From: Gammaproteobacteria bacterium
GTDB lineage: Bacteria; Pseudomonadota; Gammaproteobacteria; Pseudomonadales; Cellvibrionaceae
Reading direction: 5' to 3'
NCBI GenBank assembly: GCA_021151625.1
Contig: JAGKWY010000022.1
Span: forward strand, 1 to 56,152
Length of the DNA stretch: 56,152 bases
Shown here: one piece after another, positions 31,736-40,607 of the stretch
Layout: each line of letters opens with the position of its first letter
Numbering within the stretch: the stretch's first letter is position 1
Position numbers and translations under genes: made by a program
The notes under the pieces: generated by a model
Seen by the model: only the letters and a program-made list of their open reading frames with translations
Database searches by the model: none
What the model was told of the DNA's origin: nothing

Positions 31736-32746
31736 ATGAGCGAGCAAGTATTAACACCCAAAGTTGCGTTGGCGATGATTGGTGTACTGATTTTTCTGGT
31801 GTGGTATTTTTCGAGCGGCGGGTCATCAACACAAACTGCAGCGCCAGAAAATACCTTGGCCACTGAGCAATCGCCTGCAGCCAATGTGTTGCAAATGCCG
31901 GCGCTGGCGACTAACTCTGCAGCAGATAAAAAAGTGGCTGCTCAAAAAAACACAGACAAGCCGCGCGAGGGAATTTATGCAAGCGCGGATAAAACCCATG
32001 TCTCTATTCATGTGCAACAGATGCAACGTTTGCTGGTGATCCAGCGTTTGGCGGAAGCCGTGGAATTTGCATTTAGTTTGCCGGATCAATCAGCGGATTA
32101 TTGGGCTGAAGCCATTACGCTGAATCTGGATGAACAGCCAGTTCTGCAGGCATTGTCGAGTGTGGTTGGCCATCAACAATTTACTGTGGAAATGGCTTAT
32201 CAATCAGCAACTGACACTCACACTATTGCGGCCGTATTTTTAGCGGCGGATAAATCAGTAACAAAATTATTTGTACCGCCATCACAAATGCCCGCGCTAG
32301 CGGCTGTGAGCGAAAGGGGTGTTGCGCCCACGGCGGATGTAATGGCAGACGACGCGCAGCAAATAAAACGCGACATTTTTTTTACCACCGATGATCAAAC
32401 CCGCCTGGCAATATTGCAGGAGATGTCGCCTGTGGGGGATGATTTGCACTACATATTGTCCAGTTTAAAGCGCGATAAAAATGCGCAGGTGCGCGCACTG
32501 GCGGCACAGCGATTATCGTTTAGTGATAACTACATGGCTACGCAAAGTTTGCTGGATGCACTGACGGATGTTGATCCGGGTGTAGTGCAAATGGCGGTTG
32601 AATCCCTGGTGTCGCTAGGCGATAGCTCGGTGATTTCGGCGATAGAAGCAAAGTTAAACAGCAGTGAAAGTGGCAAGGCGATAGCGCAGGATGCGGCGCG
32701 TCGTATCCAATCGCGCTTTACCCTGGCAGCGGATTCGCCTGAGTGA
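31736..32746 (+). CDS. Membrane-anchored protein with C-terminal HEAT-like repeats
   Basis: A 336-residue protein. One N-terminal helix (VALAMIGVLIFLVWYFSSGG) anchors it, with most of the chain probably periplasmic. The middle part has no match I recognise. The C-terminal 100 residues show HEAT-type repeats, with VRALAAQRLSFSDNYMATQS, then LLDALTDVDPGVVQMAVESL. HEAT repeats bind proteins. The start at 31736 has GGAG 6 bases upstream; the ATG at 31733 is equally in frame. Confidence 0.7.
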   Translation: MSEQVLTPKVALAMIGVLIFLVWYFSSGGSSTQTAAPENTLATEQSPAANVLQMPALATNSAADKKVAAQKNTDKPREGIYASADKTHVSIHVQQMQRLLVIQRLAEAVEFAFSLPDQSADYWAEAITLNLDEQPVLQALSSVVGHQQFTVEMAYQSATDTHTIAAVFLAADKSVTKLFVPPSQMPALAAVSERGVAPTADVMADDAQQIKRDIFFTTDDQTRLAILQEMSPVGDDLHYILSSLKRDKNAQVRALAAQRLSFSDNYMATQSLLDALTDVDPGVVQMAVESLVSLGDSSVISAIEAKLNSSESGKAIAQDAARRIQSRFTLAADSPE

Positions 32747-32921
32747 TACGGCCATCGGTCGGGTTGAAATACCGCATGTGAATATTTCACAGCTGCACAG
32801 GCGCAAACTGGTTAAGCTGGCCCCCGTATCAAGCTCTGGTTGATTGGCGTCACCTACGGCATTGGTATCAAGGACACAGATCTAGCGTTTTAATCACGGT
32901 TGAAGAAATGGAGTTACGCGA

Positions 32922-33329
32922 ATGATCACTCACTCTTTCATAGTCGGCGCGTTGCTCGCTTTTTCTCTCTCTGCTCATGCTGGAGCTATTGCGATGGATG
33001 GGATTTCTGTCGAAGCCAATCCAGTTGTTGCAGAGGCCAATTCTGGCGCGGTCTTGCACAGGGATGTGGGGCTTCAACAAGGAGGGGGTAATGGCAAGGA
33101 TGTCGAGGAAGCTCTGGACTCTGTTGCATGCACCTCCGCACAAGTGTGTGAAAATCCTGCTTCTGTAGAAAACTTTACTCCGATAGAAAGCTTCCCCCGC
33201 GTAGAAACTTTTAGTGATTTATTAGCCGTGAACCGCACTGCATCGGGCGCAGGTTCACTGTTAGTACTGGTATTAATCCTGGCGGGATCACTTATTTTTT
33301 TCTCGCGCCGTTCCCCTTCTACCAAATAA
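32922..33329 (+). CDS. Small secreted protein with a GlyGly-CTERM-like sorting tail
   Basis: A 135-residue protein. The signal peptide ends in AHA-G. The end reads TASGAGSLLVLVLILAGSL, then IFFSRRSPSTK: a small Gly-containing motif, a hydrophobic helix and basic residues. This layout resembles GlyGly-CTERM or related C-terminal sorting signals, but the glycine pair is imperfect. The middle is variable and unrecognised. GGAG lies 8 bases before the ATG. Confidence 0.65.
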   Translation: MITHSFIVGALLAFSLSAHAGAIAMDGISVEANPVVAEANSGAVLHRDVGLQQGGGNGKDVEEALDSVACTSAQVCENPASVENFTPIESFPRVETFSDLLAVNRTASGAGSLLVLVLILAGSLIFFSRRSPSTK

Positions 33330-33634
33330 TTTTCTCAGCATTGCTTTGAGTATTTTTTAAGGGTATTACTTTGATTCCTATTTTAGGTAAGACGACTCTC
33401 TGGCAGTGTTGCCCGATTTTTTCGTTGTAATTTCATGAAGCTATTTGCCCCGCAGTAAAACAGCGGGGCTTTTTTTTGCATTTTTTTGGGAGTTACTAAA
33501 GGTGAATAGTTCACCTTGGTGTCGGGGTTAATTCACTGTCACCTCAGTTCGCTGGTGCGAGACTGATTCTATCCGGCTAAGGGCAGGAACCTCGCTGGAT
33601 TGTCCATTCCATTTCTTTTTAGAAGGATCGCACT
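33330..33634. other. Intergenic region with a terminator before the S8 protease gene
   Basis: A terminator lies at 33447-33477 (GCCCCGC/GCGGGGC stem, then eight Ts). A hairpin AAGGTGAA-TAG-TTCACCTT lies at 33499-33517 in the protease leader. No ORF with a ribosome site was seen. Confidence 0.65.
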
Positions 33635-35878
33635 ATGAAAACTTCACGCAACTCTTTTCAATTGGTTAAACCCCTCACTCAGGCTATTTTGATTGCCATA
33701 GCGGCAACTGCAACGGCAAGTTACGCCGATGATGATCGCAAAACTGAATTGCCCAAAGCCGATGCCGTAGTTCGTATAGATCCAATGCTTGAACGCCTTG
33801 CTACGCAGCAAACCAGCTTGCCGGTAATTATTATTTTCGGCGAACAACCGCAGCGCAAAATTGCCCGCTCGCTCAATGAAAAATATGAGCCACAAATTGA
33901 TGCGTTGGCTGCGCGCGTACGCGGAATTTATGATAAATATTTACCCAGGGATAATCAGGATTCGGAAGATAAGGAAATTGAACACAGTAAACAACTCAGC
34001 CAATATGTGACTGATGCGGATAAAAAAGAAATCCGTGCGTTGAATGAGGAGCGCGAAAAAGCGCTGCGCGAACTGCGCCAGCAAATCGCGCGCGAATCAG
34101 CGGCGGCAGTTGCAGAAGTGCAAAAAGTGTATAGCGGGCGCATCAGCAGCCTGGGTGCAAAAATTCAGGAAAACTATGCCACCCTGAATGCGATCAGCGC
34201 CGAAATTCCCGTTGCCGCCTTGAAAGAAATTGCCAGCCTGAGTGGCGTGGCTGAAGTGGTGTACAACAATCCGGGTAAAGCGGAATTGAGCAATCAGGTG
34301 AAATCACTGGGCGCTGACACCTGGTGGGCATCGGGTTTTGATGGCGGTGTGTGGGATGTCGGTGTGCTCGATGAAGGCGTACTGGAAACCCACTCGGCAT
34401 TAAAAAGCCACACCTTTTATGAAAATTACGCAACCAATGGCAATCACGGCACCGGTGTTGCCTGTATGTATGCGAGCACCAATGCAACGCATAAAGGTCT
34501 CGCGTTTGGATTGAATGCAATCCTGGTTGATAACGCGGGCGATGATGCAACGACTATGGCTGGCGCCGACTGGATGCTGCGTTTTGCCGGTGATGACCCT
34601 GAAGTAATTAACTATTCCTGGGGCAATGGCAATGCAACTGGTAACGACTGGCATTCGCTCTCGCGTTTTGTCGACGGTGTGGTTTTTGATTACGCCACTA
34701 ACTGGGCGAAATCGGCGGGCAATCAGGGGGCTGGTACCAACACCATGACCATTCCGGCCAACAACTACAACGGCCTTACTGTTACCAATATGTACGACAA
34801 CAACACCATCACTCGCACCGACGATGTGATCTGGAATACCAGCAGTCGCGGCCCGACTGTGGATGGCCGCAAAAAACCCGACTTGAGTGCGCCTGGCCAT
34901 GAAACCATGACCTGTAATAACAGCGGCGGTTACTCCAATTTGGGTGGCACCAGCTCTGCAGCACCGAAAGTGGGTGCTGCATCGCTGTTGTTAATGGACG
35001 GCGGCAACTGGGACCCGCGCGCAATTAAAGCGGTGTTAATTAATACCGCCGATTCCTGGGAAGATAACAACACCGATACCTCTGCTGACGATGGTGCAAA
35101 AACCGGTAAAGAGTGGAATAAAACTTACGGTTGGGGCTATCTGGATTTGTGGCACGCACACTTCCATCGCAACGATTATTTTTCCAGCAGTGTAAAACCC
35201 AAGGGTCAGACCGGCAGCTACAAACTTTACAAAGGCCAAATGTACAACGGCGATAAAGCCACCCTGGTGTGGGAGCGCGAGGTGGATTACAACAACGCCG
35301 CAACACCCACCAGCTATCGCAGCTTGTCGGACCTGGATTTAAAACTCTACGCGGAAACGACTAACAGCCAGCTGGATTCCGATACCACGGTGAAAGATAA
35401 CGTGCATCAGGTTGCGGCGAGCGCAAGCCAGGCAGCGGTGGTAAAAGTCTACGCTTACAGTTCATCGTTTGATGGCGCCAGCACCGAGCCTTACACCTTG
35501 GCGACAGAAGAAAATTTTGCGCTGGCAACTGGCCCGGTATTTACCAACACCATCACTGCACCGGCGAGTGTGTATCGCGGATTTAATTTCACTTACACAG
35601 TAGCGATAAAAAATACCGGTGACCTGGATGCGCACAGTGTGAATGTAAGTATTAATTTGCCGGCCGGGTTTGTGTTGGCCTCTGGCACTGCGACCCAAAA
35701 CCTGGGCAGCATTGCAGATGGTGCTACTAAAACAGCGAGTTGGACTGTGACAGCGCCAAACTATGTCACTACCGCGAGTATCGGCACTACCACCAAGAGT
35801 GTTTCTTACGGTGAAAGTTTTAGCAAAACAGCAGCTAAATCGATTAGCGTAAAAAATCTGGTTCTGACGTTACCTTAA
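33635..35878 (+). CDS. Secreted subtilisin-like serine protease (S8)
   Basis: A 747-residue secreted protease. A signal peptide (cut near SYA-D) is followed by a long pro-region with a charged helical stretch (about 85-185). The catalytic domain has Asp246 (VGVLDEGVLE), His271 (GNHGTGVACM), oxyanion Asn363 (SAGNQGAG) and Ser440 (GGTSSAAPKVG). The last 110 residues form a CARDB/DUF11-like beta domain (YTVAIKNTGDLDAHSVNVSI). All key residues are present, so it should be active. AGAAGGA precedes the ATG. It is monocistronic with its own terminator. Confidence 0.92.
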   Translation: MKTSRNSFQLVKPLTQAILIAIAATATASYADDDRKTELPKADAVVRIDPMLERLATQQTSLPVIIIFGEQPQRKIARSLNEKYEPQIDALAARVRGIYDKYLPRDNQDSEDKEIEHSKQLSQYVTDADKKEIRALNEEREKALRELRQQIARESAAAVAEVQKVYSGRISSLGAKIQENYATLNAISAEIPVAALKEIASLSGVAEVVYNNPGKAELSNQVKSLGADTWWASGFDGGVWDVGVLDEGVLETHSALKSHTFYENYATNGNHGTGVACMYASTNATHKGLAFGLNAILVDNAGDDATTMAGADWMLRFAGDDPEVINYSWGNGNATGNDWHSLSRFVDGVVFDYATNWAKSAGNQGAGTNTMTIPANNYNGLTVTNMYDNNTITRTDDVIWNTSSRGPTVDGRKKPDLSAPGHETMTCNNSGGYSNLGGTSSAAPKVGAASLLLMDGGNWDPRAIKAVLINTADSWEDNNTDTSADDGAKTGKEWNKTYGWGYLDLWHAHFHRNDYFSSSVKPKGQTGSYKLYKGQMYNGDKATLVWEREVDYNNAATPTSYRSLSDLDLKLYAETTNSQLDSDTTVKDNVHQVAASASQAAVVKVYAYSSSFDGASTEPYTLATEENFALATGPVFTNTITAPASVYRGFNFTYTVAIKNTGDLDAHSVNVSINLPAGFVLASGTATQNLGSIADGATKTASWTVTAPNYVTTASIGTTTKSVSYGESFSKTAAKSISVKNLVLTLP

Positions 35879-35936
35879 TTGTCGTTGGCTAGAAAATATC
35901 GGTAATAAAACGTTTCAGGATAAAACGCTTCACTGT

Positions 35937-35976
35937 AAAAAATCCCGCTGCAGTCACTGCAGCGGGATTTTTTTTG
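35937..35976. terminator. Bidirectional terminator between the S8 protease and pectate lyase genes
   Basis: A 13-bp stem (AATCCCGCTGCAG and its complement) with loop TCA, with a T run on the plus strand and an A run before it that serves the minus strand. Confidence 0.88.
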
Positions 35977-36026
35977 GAAAGTTTTATAGAAAACTTATCG
36001 AGGCTATTTATGATACAAAAAATAAA

Positions 36027-37428
36027 TTATTTTTTGTAAGAGCACTTGTTTGGATTGCCAGCTGGATCAGATCCAAATGCCGCAACGGTACAAGCAATTG
36101 AGCCGGGCACAGAAACTTTCTTGGTAACCCACTTGCCTTTACGACCAAATGCAACCCAGCCATCGCCAGAAGTCACTGAACAGGTTTCACCCAGGTCAGC
36201 ACACTTGGAGAAACCATCCGGATAATCGCCAGTGCCCGTCAACACAGGTGCACCGCTGGCAGAGCTGGACGCTTTGCTGGATGACACGGCAACTGAGCTT
36301 GATGATTTGCTTGAAGAAGTGGCTGCAATCGAACTGGAGGATTTGCTGGAAGACACTACCGCAACCGAGCTGGAAGATTTGCTACTGGAAGAAACTGCCG
36401 GCGTTGAGCTAGGTGCAGATGAGCTGGCCACAGAACTAGTAGTTCCGCCGCACACAGAAGCAGTCAGAGTCGCGCCGTTTTTACCAACACCGGCAACGGT
36501 AGCGAGTTTATCTTTCACGCACTCGGGGGATACCACTGAATAGCTATAGGGAATGCTAATCGGGAAGGGAGCAGTAGTGGTCCAGTTGGTTGCATCAATG
36601 GTGCCGCCGCTGGTCCAGGTAATGTTGTAAGTAGCAAAATCTGCCGGTGATTTCACGTTGTTGTTACGCAAATCCCAGAAACCGCAGTTGCTGCTGTCGT
36701 AGCGGCAGGTCACCGGGTTGAGTGAGTTTTGGAACCAGTTGCTTTCAATTAATGAATAACCAGCTTGACGCACGTTAATACCGGAACCGGTAATGCCGTC
36801 GTAGAAATTGTTGTACATATGCGTCCAGCCACCGCGTTGTAATGGCAAGCGCGCATTTACATTTTTGTAGATATTGTGGTGGAAAGTAATTTCACGGCCG
36901 CTGGCGATATCGCTGCTGCTGGAGCCATCAAGGCCAACTTTTTTGCTGTCGTGAATATTGTTGTAAGACACAGTGATATTGTGTGAATCTTTTTTAATAT
37001 CGATCGCGCTTTCAAAGGTCAGGTCGCCATCGGGTGAACCATTACATTCATTGTTGACTGCAAATAATTCGTTGTGATCTACCCACACGTTGGTACCGCT
37101 ATCGATACGCAACATATCCGCATCGTTGTTCGCACCAGCGAGTGCACCAATTTTCATAGGTGTAGGTAATAATTAATGGATAAGCACCGCCAGTTACCTT
37201 GCTGCCATTTGCATCGAGTTTGGCGTTGGCAATGATGGTGTTGATTTGCTCATAGGTTGACGCAGTAAAGGATTGCGCACCGCTGACGTTTCCGCCATCG
37301 GTAGTGGAGAAACCACCGGTTGCTGCTGCAAAGGCAGAAGAGCCTGCAAGCATAGCAATAGCGGCAGTAGTTGCTTTGAGGGTAAAACGTTTGGTGTTAT
37401 TGGCTGATTGTTGTTGCACAGTAAACAT
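36027..37428 (-). pseudogene. PL1 pectate lyase, broken by internal deletion and frameshift
   Basis: Two frames together make most of a family 1 polysaccharide lyase. The first (from 37428) has the signal peptide and VTGGAYPLIITYT. The second (36027-37157) picks up at MKIGALAGANNDADMLRIDS in another frame and carries the Ca-binding and catalytic parts VWVDHNELF and ARLPLQRGGWTHMYNNFYDG. About 60-90 residues normally found between these parts are missing, at about 37157-37165. A poly-Ser linker and a small C-terminal Cys-containing beta module (FSKCADLGETCSV) follow. The enzyme would cleave pectate outside the cell; as it stands it should be inactive. A sequencing or assembly error is possible but would have to remove more than 150 bases. 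Confidence 0.82.
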
Positions 37429-37750
37429 AGTTTCAATCTCGTCTTATATTATTAAAGTTAGACGGATTGACCGAAACCAAGCTGGGTAGCAAGGGTAATT
37501 CCGATAGAGATAACGCAATATTATTTTTATGTATGCCCGGAGACGACTCTCCAAACCGGCGATAACTCTTTTCCGGATGCAAAACTCCTGAGCGGTAAAA
37601 CTACATTACGTTAGCTGTGTGACGCATGGCAAGATTTTTCTGGTTTATCGGATTGTTGCCAGAGATTTTGTGATTTTTCCGGAATTGGTCGTTTCCAATA
37701 GTTACAGTCTTGTGACCAATTCCGGTTTGAGCAGGTGGAACAGCGGCGAA
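37429..37750. other. Intergenic region upstream of the pectate lyase and downstream of psd
   Basis: It contains the pectate lyase promoter region and a 12-bp inverted repeat, CCGGAATTGGTC (37679-37690) with its complement at 37714-37725, 26 bases past the psd stop. The flanking bases do not give a T run on the psd strand, so it is not a standard terminator. No gene was seen. Confidence 0.5.
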
Positions 37751-38602
37751 TTAAATTCGCTTGCCCATGGCTTCGCCCATTTTTGTAGGGGTAGTTGCGG
37801 TGAACTTTGGATCCCACTGCATTTTATCTTTGGCGAATAAAATGATCGCAGTTGAGCCGAGTTTAAAGCGGCCCATCTCATCACCCTTGTTTAGCTGGAT
37901 GTTTTGATAAGGGTAGTTGGAAGTGGCAATGTCACGGCTGGCGAAAGGCGCTATCTGGCCATCCCATACCGTTTCTATTCCCGCCACAATCATTGCGCCT
38001 ACGAGCACCACAGCCATGGGGCCTATGTCGGTATCAAAAATGGCTACAGCGCGCTCGTTGCGCGAGAAGAGGCGCGGGACATTTTCCGCTGTCACTGTAT
38101 TTACCGAAAACAATTCGCCCGGCACGCTGATCATAGAGCGCAATTTACCGCCGTAGGGCATATGTACCCGGTGGTAATCGCGCGGCGATAAATAAACAGT
38201 GGCAAAGTTGCCATCGGTAAATTCCGCCGCAAGCGCTTCATCGCCGCCCAGTAATTCCAGGGCGGTGTAATCCTGCCCCTTGGCCTGGAAAATTTTGCCG
38301 TCGATAATTTTACCCAGTTGGCTGATGGCGCCATCGGCAGGACACACAATACTGTCGCTGGCGGAGTCAATCGGACGCGCATCGGGTTTTAATGCGCGGG
38401 TAAAAAAATCGTTGAAGCAGGCATAGGCGGTTGGATTTTCTTCTGCTGCCAGGCTCATATCCACCTGATAACGTTTTACAAACCATTTAATGAAAGTGTT
38501 TTTGATAAATGGAGTTTGGGTACTGGCCAGCCAACCGGCAGCGCGGGAGAGTGCGTGTTGGGGAACCAGATGTTGTAAGCCGATAAAAATACGTGGGTTC
38601 AT
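37751..38602 (-). CDS. psd: Phosphatidylserine decarboxylase proenzyme
   Basis: A 283-residue inner-membrane enzyme that makes phosphatidylethanolamine from phosphatidylserine. The LGST motif in MGRFKLGSTAIILF near the C-terminus is the self-cleavage site, where the Ser becomes the pyruvoyl group. The region SPRDYHRVHMPYGGKL holds the conserved His/Asp of the family. Length matches other gammaproteobacterial Psd proteins. It stands alone here. Confidence 0.95.
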   Translation of the reverse strand: MNPRIFIGLQHLVPQHALSRAAGWLASTQTPFIKNTFIKWFVKRYQVDMSLAAEENPTAYACFNDFFTRALKPDARPIDSASDSIVCPADGAISQLGKIIDGKIFQAKGQDYTALELLGGDEALAAEFTDGNFATVYLSPRDYHRVHMPYGGKLRSMISVPGELFSVNTVTAENVPRLFSRNERAVAIFDTDIGPMAVVLVGAMIVAGIETVWDGQIAPFASRDIATSNYPYQNIQLNKGDEMGRFKLGSTAIILFAKDKMQWDPKFTATTPTKMGEAMGKRI

Positions 38603-38764
38603 GCGCGAAAATATTTCCTTGGAGCGGTCGGGTTATTGGTTAGTGGCCGCGAAACAGGGCCGCAGTGTAACAAACTCTGCGGGCTGCGCGCGAAACTTGC
38701 CAAATTTGTACTGTTAATTCCGGAGTGGCTCTGATCGAATACTTATTGAGCAATTTGTGTCATC

Positions 38765-38815
38765 TTACAATTGGTTGTTGGTTGTTGGTTGTTGGTTGGT
38801 TGTAGGTTGCTTGGC
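38765..38815 (+). repeat. TTGGTTG tandem repeat
   Basis: About six imperfect copies of a 7-base unit (TTGGTTG) lie upstream of the next gene. Possible slippage site; no function is evident. Confidence 0.7.
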
Positions 38816-38869
38816 TCTTGCTTTCTTAACCCCTGGTTTCTTAATGATAAAAATAACGAGGAGAAAATA

Positions 38870-39268
38870 ATGAAATTGCTGTCGGGAAAAATGTTGTGGT
38901 GTTGGGTAATCCTGTGCGGTTTTTTATGGAGCCAGTTTGCACTGGCACATGAGGGGCATGATCATGCGCCGGTTTCAATCAAATCTGCGCTTGAGATCAG
39001 CCTGAAAACGGTAAAAAAATACTCTGCGTCAACCTCCCCGTTTGCTATTGGCAAGCTGCCGTCCTCCTGGGCGTCACTCACAGAGGCAGATGCGCGTATC
39101 CATGAAAATGGTCGTGGTTATTATGTGGTGGCGGTCAACAACATGCAGGAAGCCAAAACCTTGTATCTGAAAATCCTGTTGGATGGTTCTATTGCCGGTG
39201 CAAATTACAGCGGGGATTTTGCAATTTCCTCTTCAGTTGTGGTGTCTTCCGCAAAATCTGGCGGATAA
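38870..39268 (+). CDS. Periplasmic DUF6488-like protein
   Basis: A 132-residue secreted protein. The signal peptide ends FALA and the mature chain begins HEGHDHAP, a His-rich metal-binding-type start. The rest (IGKLPSSWASLTEADARIHE, then YYVVAVNN) matches what I recall of the DUF6488 family, which is uncharacterised and often near metal-related genes. The ATG at 38870 follows GAGGAG by 6 bases; a longer reading starting upstream crosses the TTGGTTG repeat and is rejected. Confidence 0.75.
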   Translation: MKLLSGKMLWCWVILCGFLWSQFALAHEGHDHAPVSIKSALEISLKTVKKYSASTSPFAIGKLPSSWASLTEADARIHENGRGYYVVAVNNMQEAKTLYLKILLDGSIAGANYSGDFAISSSVVVSSAKSGG

Positions 39269-39703
39269 GTTCTCGTGGCTGTCCTCTTAATCTACGCATT
39301 CATTTAATTGATCGAGGGCATTGTTTTTAACAATTTGACAGCGCTGTCGGCTGCGCAGAGACTTTTGCGTGCGCAGTTGTCCACTTGTCTACCGGGTGCG
39401 TGTTTTTGCTCCGGCTAGTAATAGAACAATAATGATAAAAACGTAAAAGTACCTGTTGATGGCAAAAGTACCTGTGCTCTCTCCTATGATTTTGCAGTTC
39501 ATAAGCACTCGATGGACGTCTGCATGTCTCTCCGGCAATACCTGTTGCTGTTGTGTTTCGCGGATAAGTAGATCTTTGACTCCCGGCTGAAGGCTGGGCT
39601 CAGGGCTGGTAGTTACTTGCAGTTTCCCAAGGCAGGTTTTCCGGGGGTTTTGATTCCCACAGGAATCGTTTCTCTTATCCGGTTAAGTGAAGGAGTGTGA
39701 ATA
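39269..39703. other. Intergenic region before the LPMO gene
   Basis: A gap of 435 bases. No ORF with a ribosome site and no convincing terminator or riboswitch was recognised. It should contain the LPMO promoter. GGAG at about 39692 serves the short ORF that follows. Confidence 0.4.
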
Positions 39704-39742
39704 ATGAATAAGAAATTAATCCAACGAGGCGGTCCTATATGA
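39704..39742 (+). pseudogene. Remnant of the LPMO signal peptide
   Basis: A 12-codon ORF, MNKKLIQRGGPI, with GGAG 8 bases upstream. MNKKLIQ is a typical signal-peptide n-region. The frame then stops at a TGA that overlaps the ATG of the LPMO frame (ATGA). I read it as the original start of the LPMO gene cut off by a deletion and frameshift in the hydrophobic core. Confidence 0.55.
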
Positions 39743-40551
39743 GTGTGCTCAATCACCACCAGGGGCGCAAGGTTCTGGGGCCAGTCTCCAAGAATGTGTG
39801 CGGTTTCGACAGTGAAACCTGGAAGGGCGGTAAAACCCCTTGGGACAATTCCATCAACTGGCCAGTCAACAATATCAGCTCCGGCAGCCTAGTGTTTTCC
39901 TGGGATATCAGCAATGGTCCGCACTTTGATGACACCTCGGACTTTCGCTACTGGATCACCAAGCCTGGCTTCGTGTATCAGGTAGGTAAGGAATTGACCT
40001 GGGCGGATTTTGAGGACCAGCCTTTCTGCGATTTGCCTTACAACGATGACAATCCGAGTGCCTATCCGAATGTGCGTGCCGATAAAGGCAATGCGCATAT
40101 CCACACCACCTGTACAGTGCCCTCGCGCACAGGTCGTCATGTGATTTATGCCGAATGGGGGCGTGAACCGCCAACCTATGAACGCTTCCACGGTTGTATT
40201 GATGTGCAAATTGGTGGCGGTGGCAATACCAGCTCAACGCCGGCTAGCTCATCAAGTCGCTCAAGCGTTGCACTCAGTTCTTCCAGTCGTTCGAGTGTGC
40301 TGCCGAGTTCATCAAGCCGCTCCAGTGTATTGCCAGTTTCATCAAGTCGTTCGAGCCTGGCTCCCAGCTCATCGAGTCGTTCCAGCACACCACCTGCATC
40401 TTCCAGTCGCGCCGCTTCATCAACTGGCTCGACTGCCTACTGCAATTGGTATGGCTGGATGGTGCCTATCTGTAAAACCCAAACCACTGGCTGGCACAAC
40501 GAGAATAGCCAGACTTGTGTTGGTCAGGTGACTTGCGACGCACCGCGTTAA
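39739..40551 (+). CDS. AA10 lytic polysaccharide monooxygenase with CBM10, signal peptide missing
   Basis: A 270-residue reading frame. The AA10 core is seen in VFSWDISNGPHFDDTSDFRY followed by WITKPGF (the second copper His is in GPH) and VPSRTGRHVIYAEWG, with FHGCIDV at its end. A long poly-Ser linker and a C-terminal CBM10-type module (YCNWYGWMVPICKTQTTGWH) follow. AA10 enzymes oxidatively cut chitin or cellulose. They need the N-terminal His made by signal peptide removal; here no signal peptide is in frame and no HG-start is seen, so the product is probably not exported or active. It may be expressed by coupling to the 12-codon ORF that overlaps it. Confidence 0.78.
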   Translation: MSVLNHHQGRKVLGPVSKNVCGFDSETWKGGKTPWDNSINWPVNNISSGSLVFSWDISNGPHFDDTSDFRYWITKPGFVYQVGKELTWADFEDQPFCDLPYNDDNPSAYPNVRADKGNAHIHTTCTVPSRTGRHVIYAEWGREPPTYERFHGCIDVQIGGGGNTSSTPASSSSRSSVALSSSSRSSVLPSSSSRSSVLPVSSSRSSLAPSSSSRSSTPPASSSRAASSTGSTAYCNWYGWMVPICKTQTTGWHNENSQTCVGQVTCDAPR

Positions 40552-40607
40552 CAGTCTTTCCCCTGGCGGTGCGCCGCCAGGGTTCTCTGATGGAGGGAGG
40601 CAAAAAA

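Noticed and set aside
37679..37725. Terminator of psd.
   Set aside because: The 12-bp inverted repeat is followed by A rather than T on the psd strand, so it is kept only as an inverted repeat.
38771..38869. A longer N-terminus for the DUF6488-like protein.
   Set aside because: It would read through the TTGGTTG tandem repeat; 38870 has a strong ribosome site and a proper signal peptide.
39269..39703. A riboswitch (cyclic di-GMP type) before the LPMO gene.
   Set aside because: I could not fit the conserved core of any known riboswitch class to this stretch by eye.
39704..39742. MNKKLIQRGGPI as another double-glycine peptide precursor.
   Set aside because: It lacks the shared block and overlaps an LPMO gene; a cut-off signal peptide explains it better.
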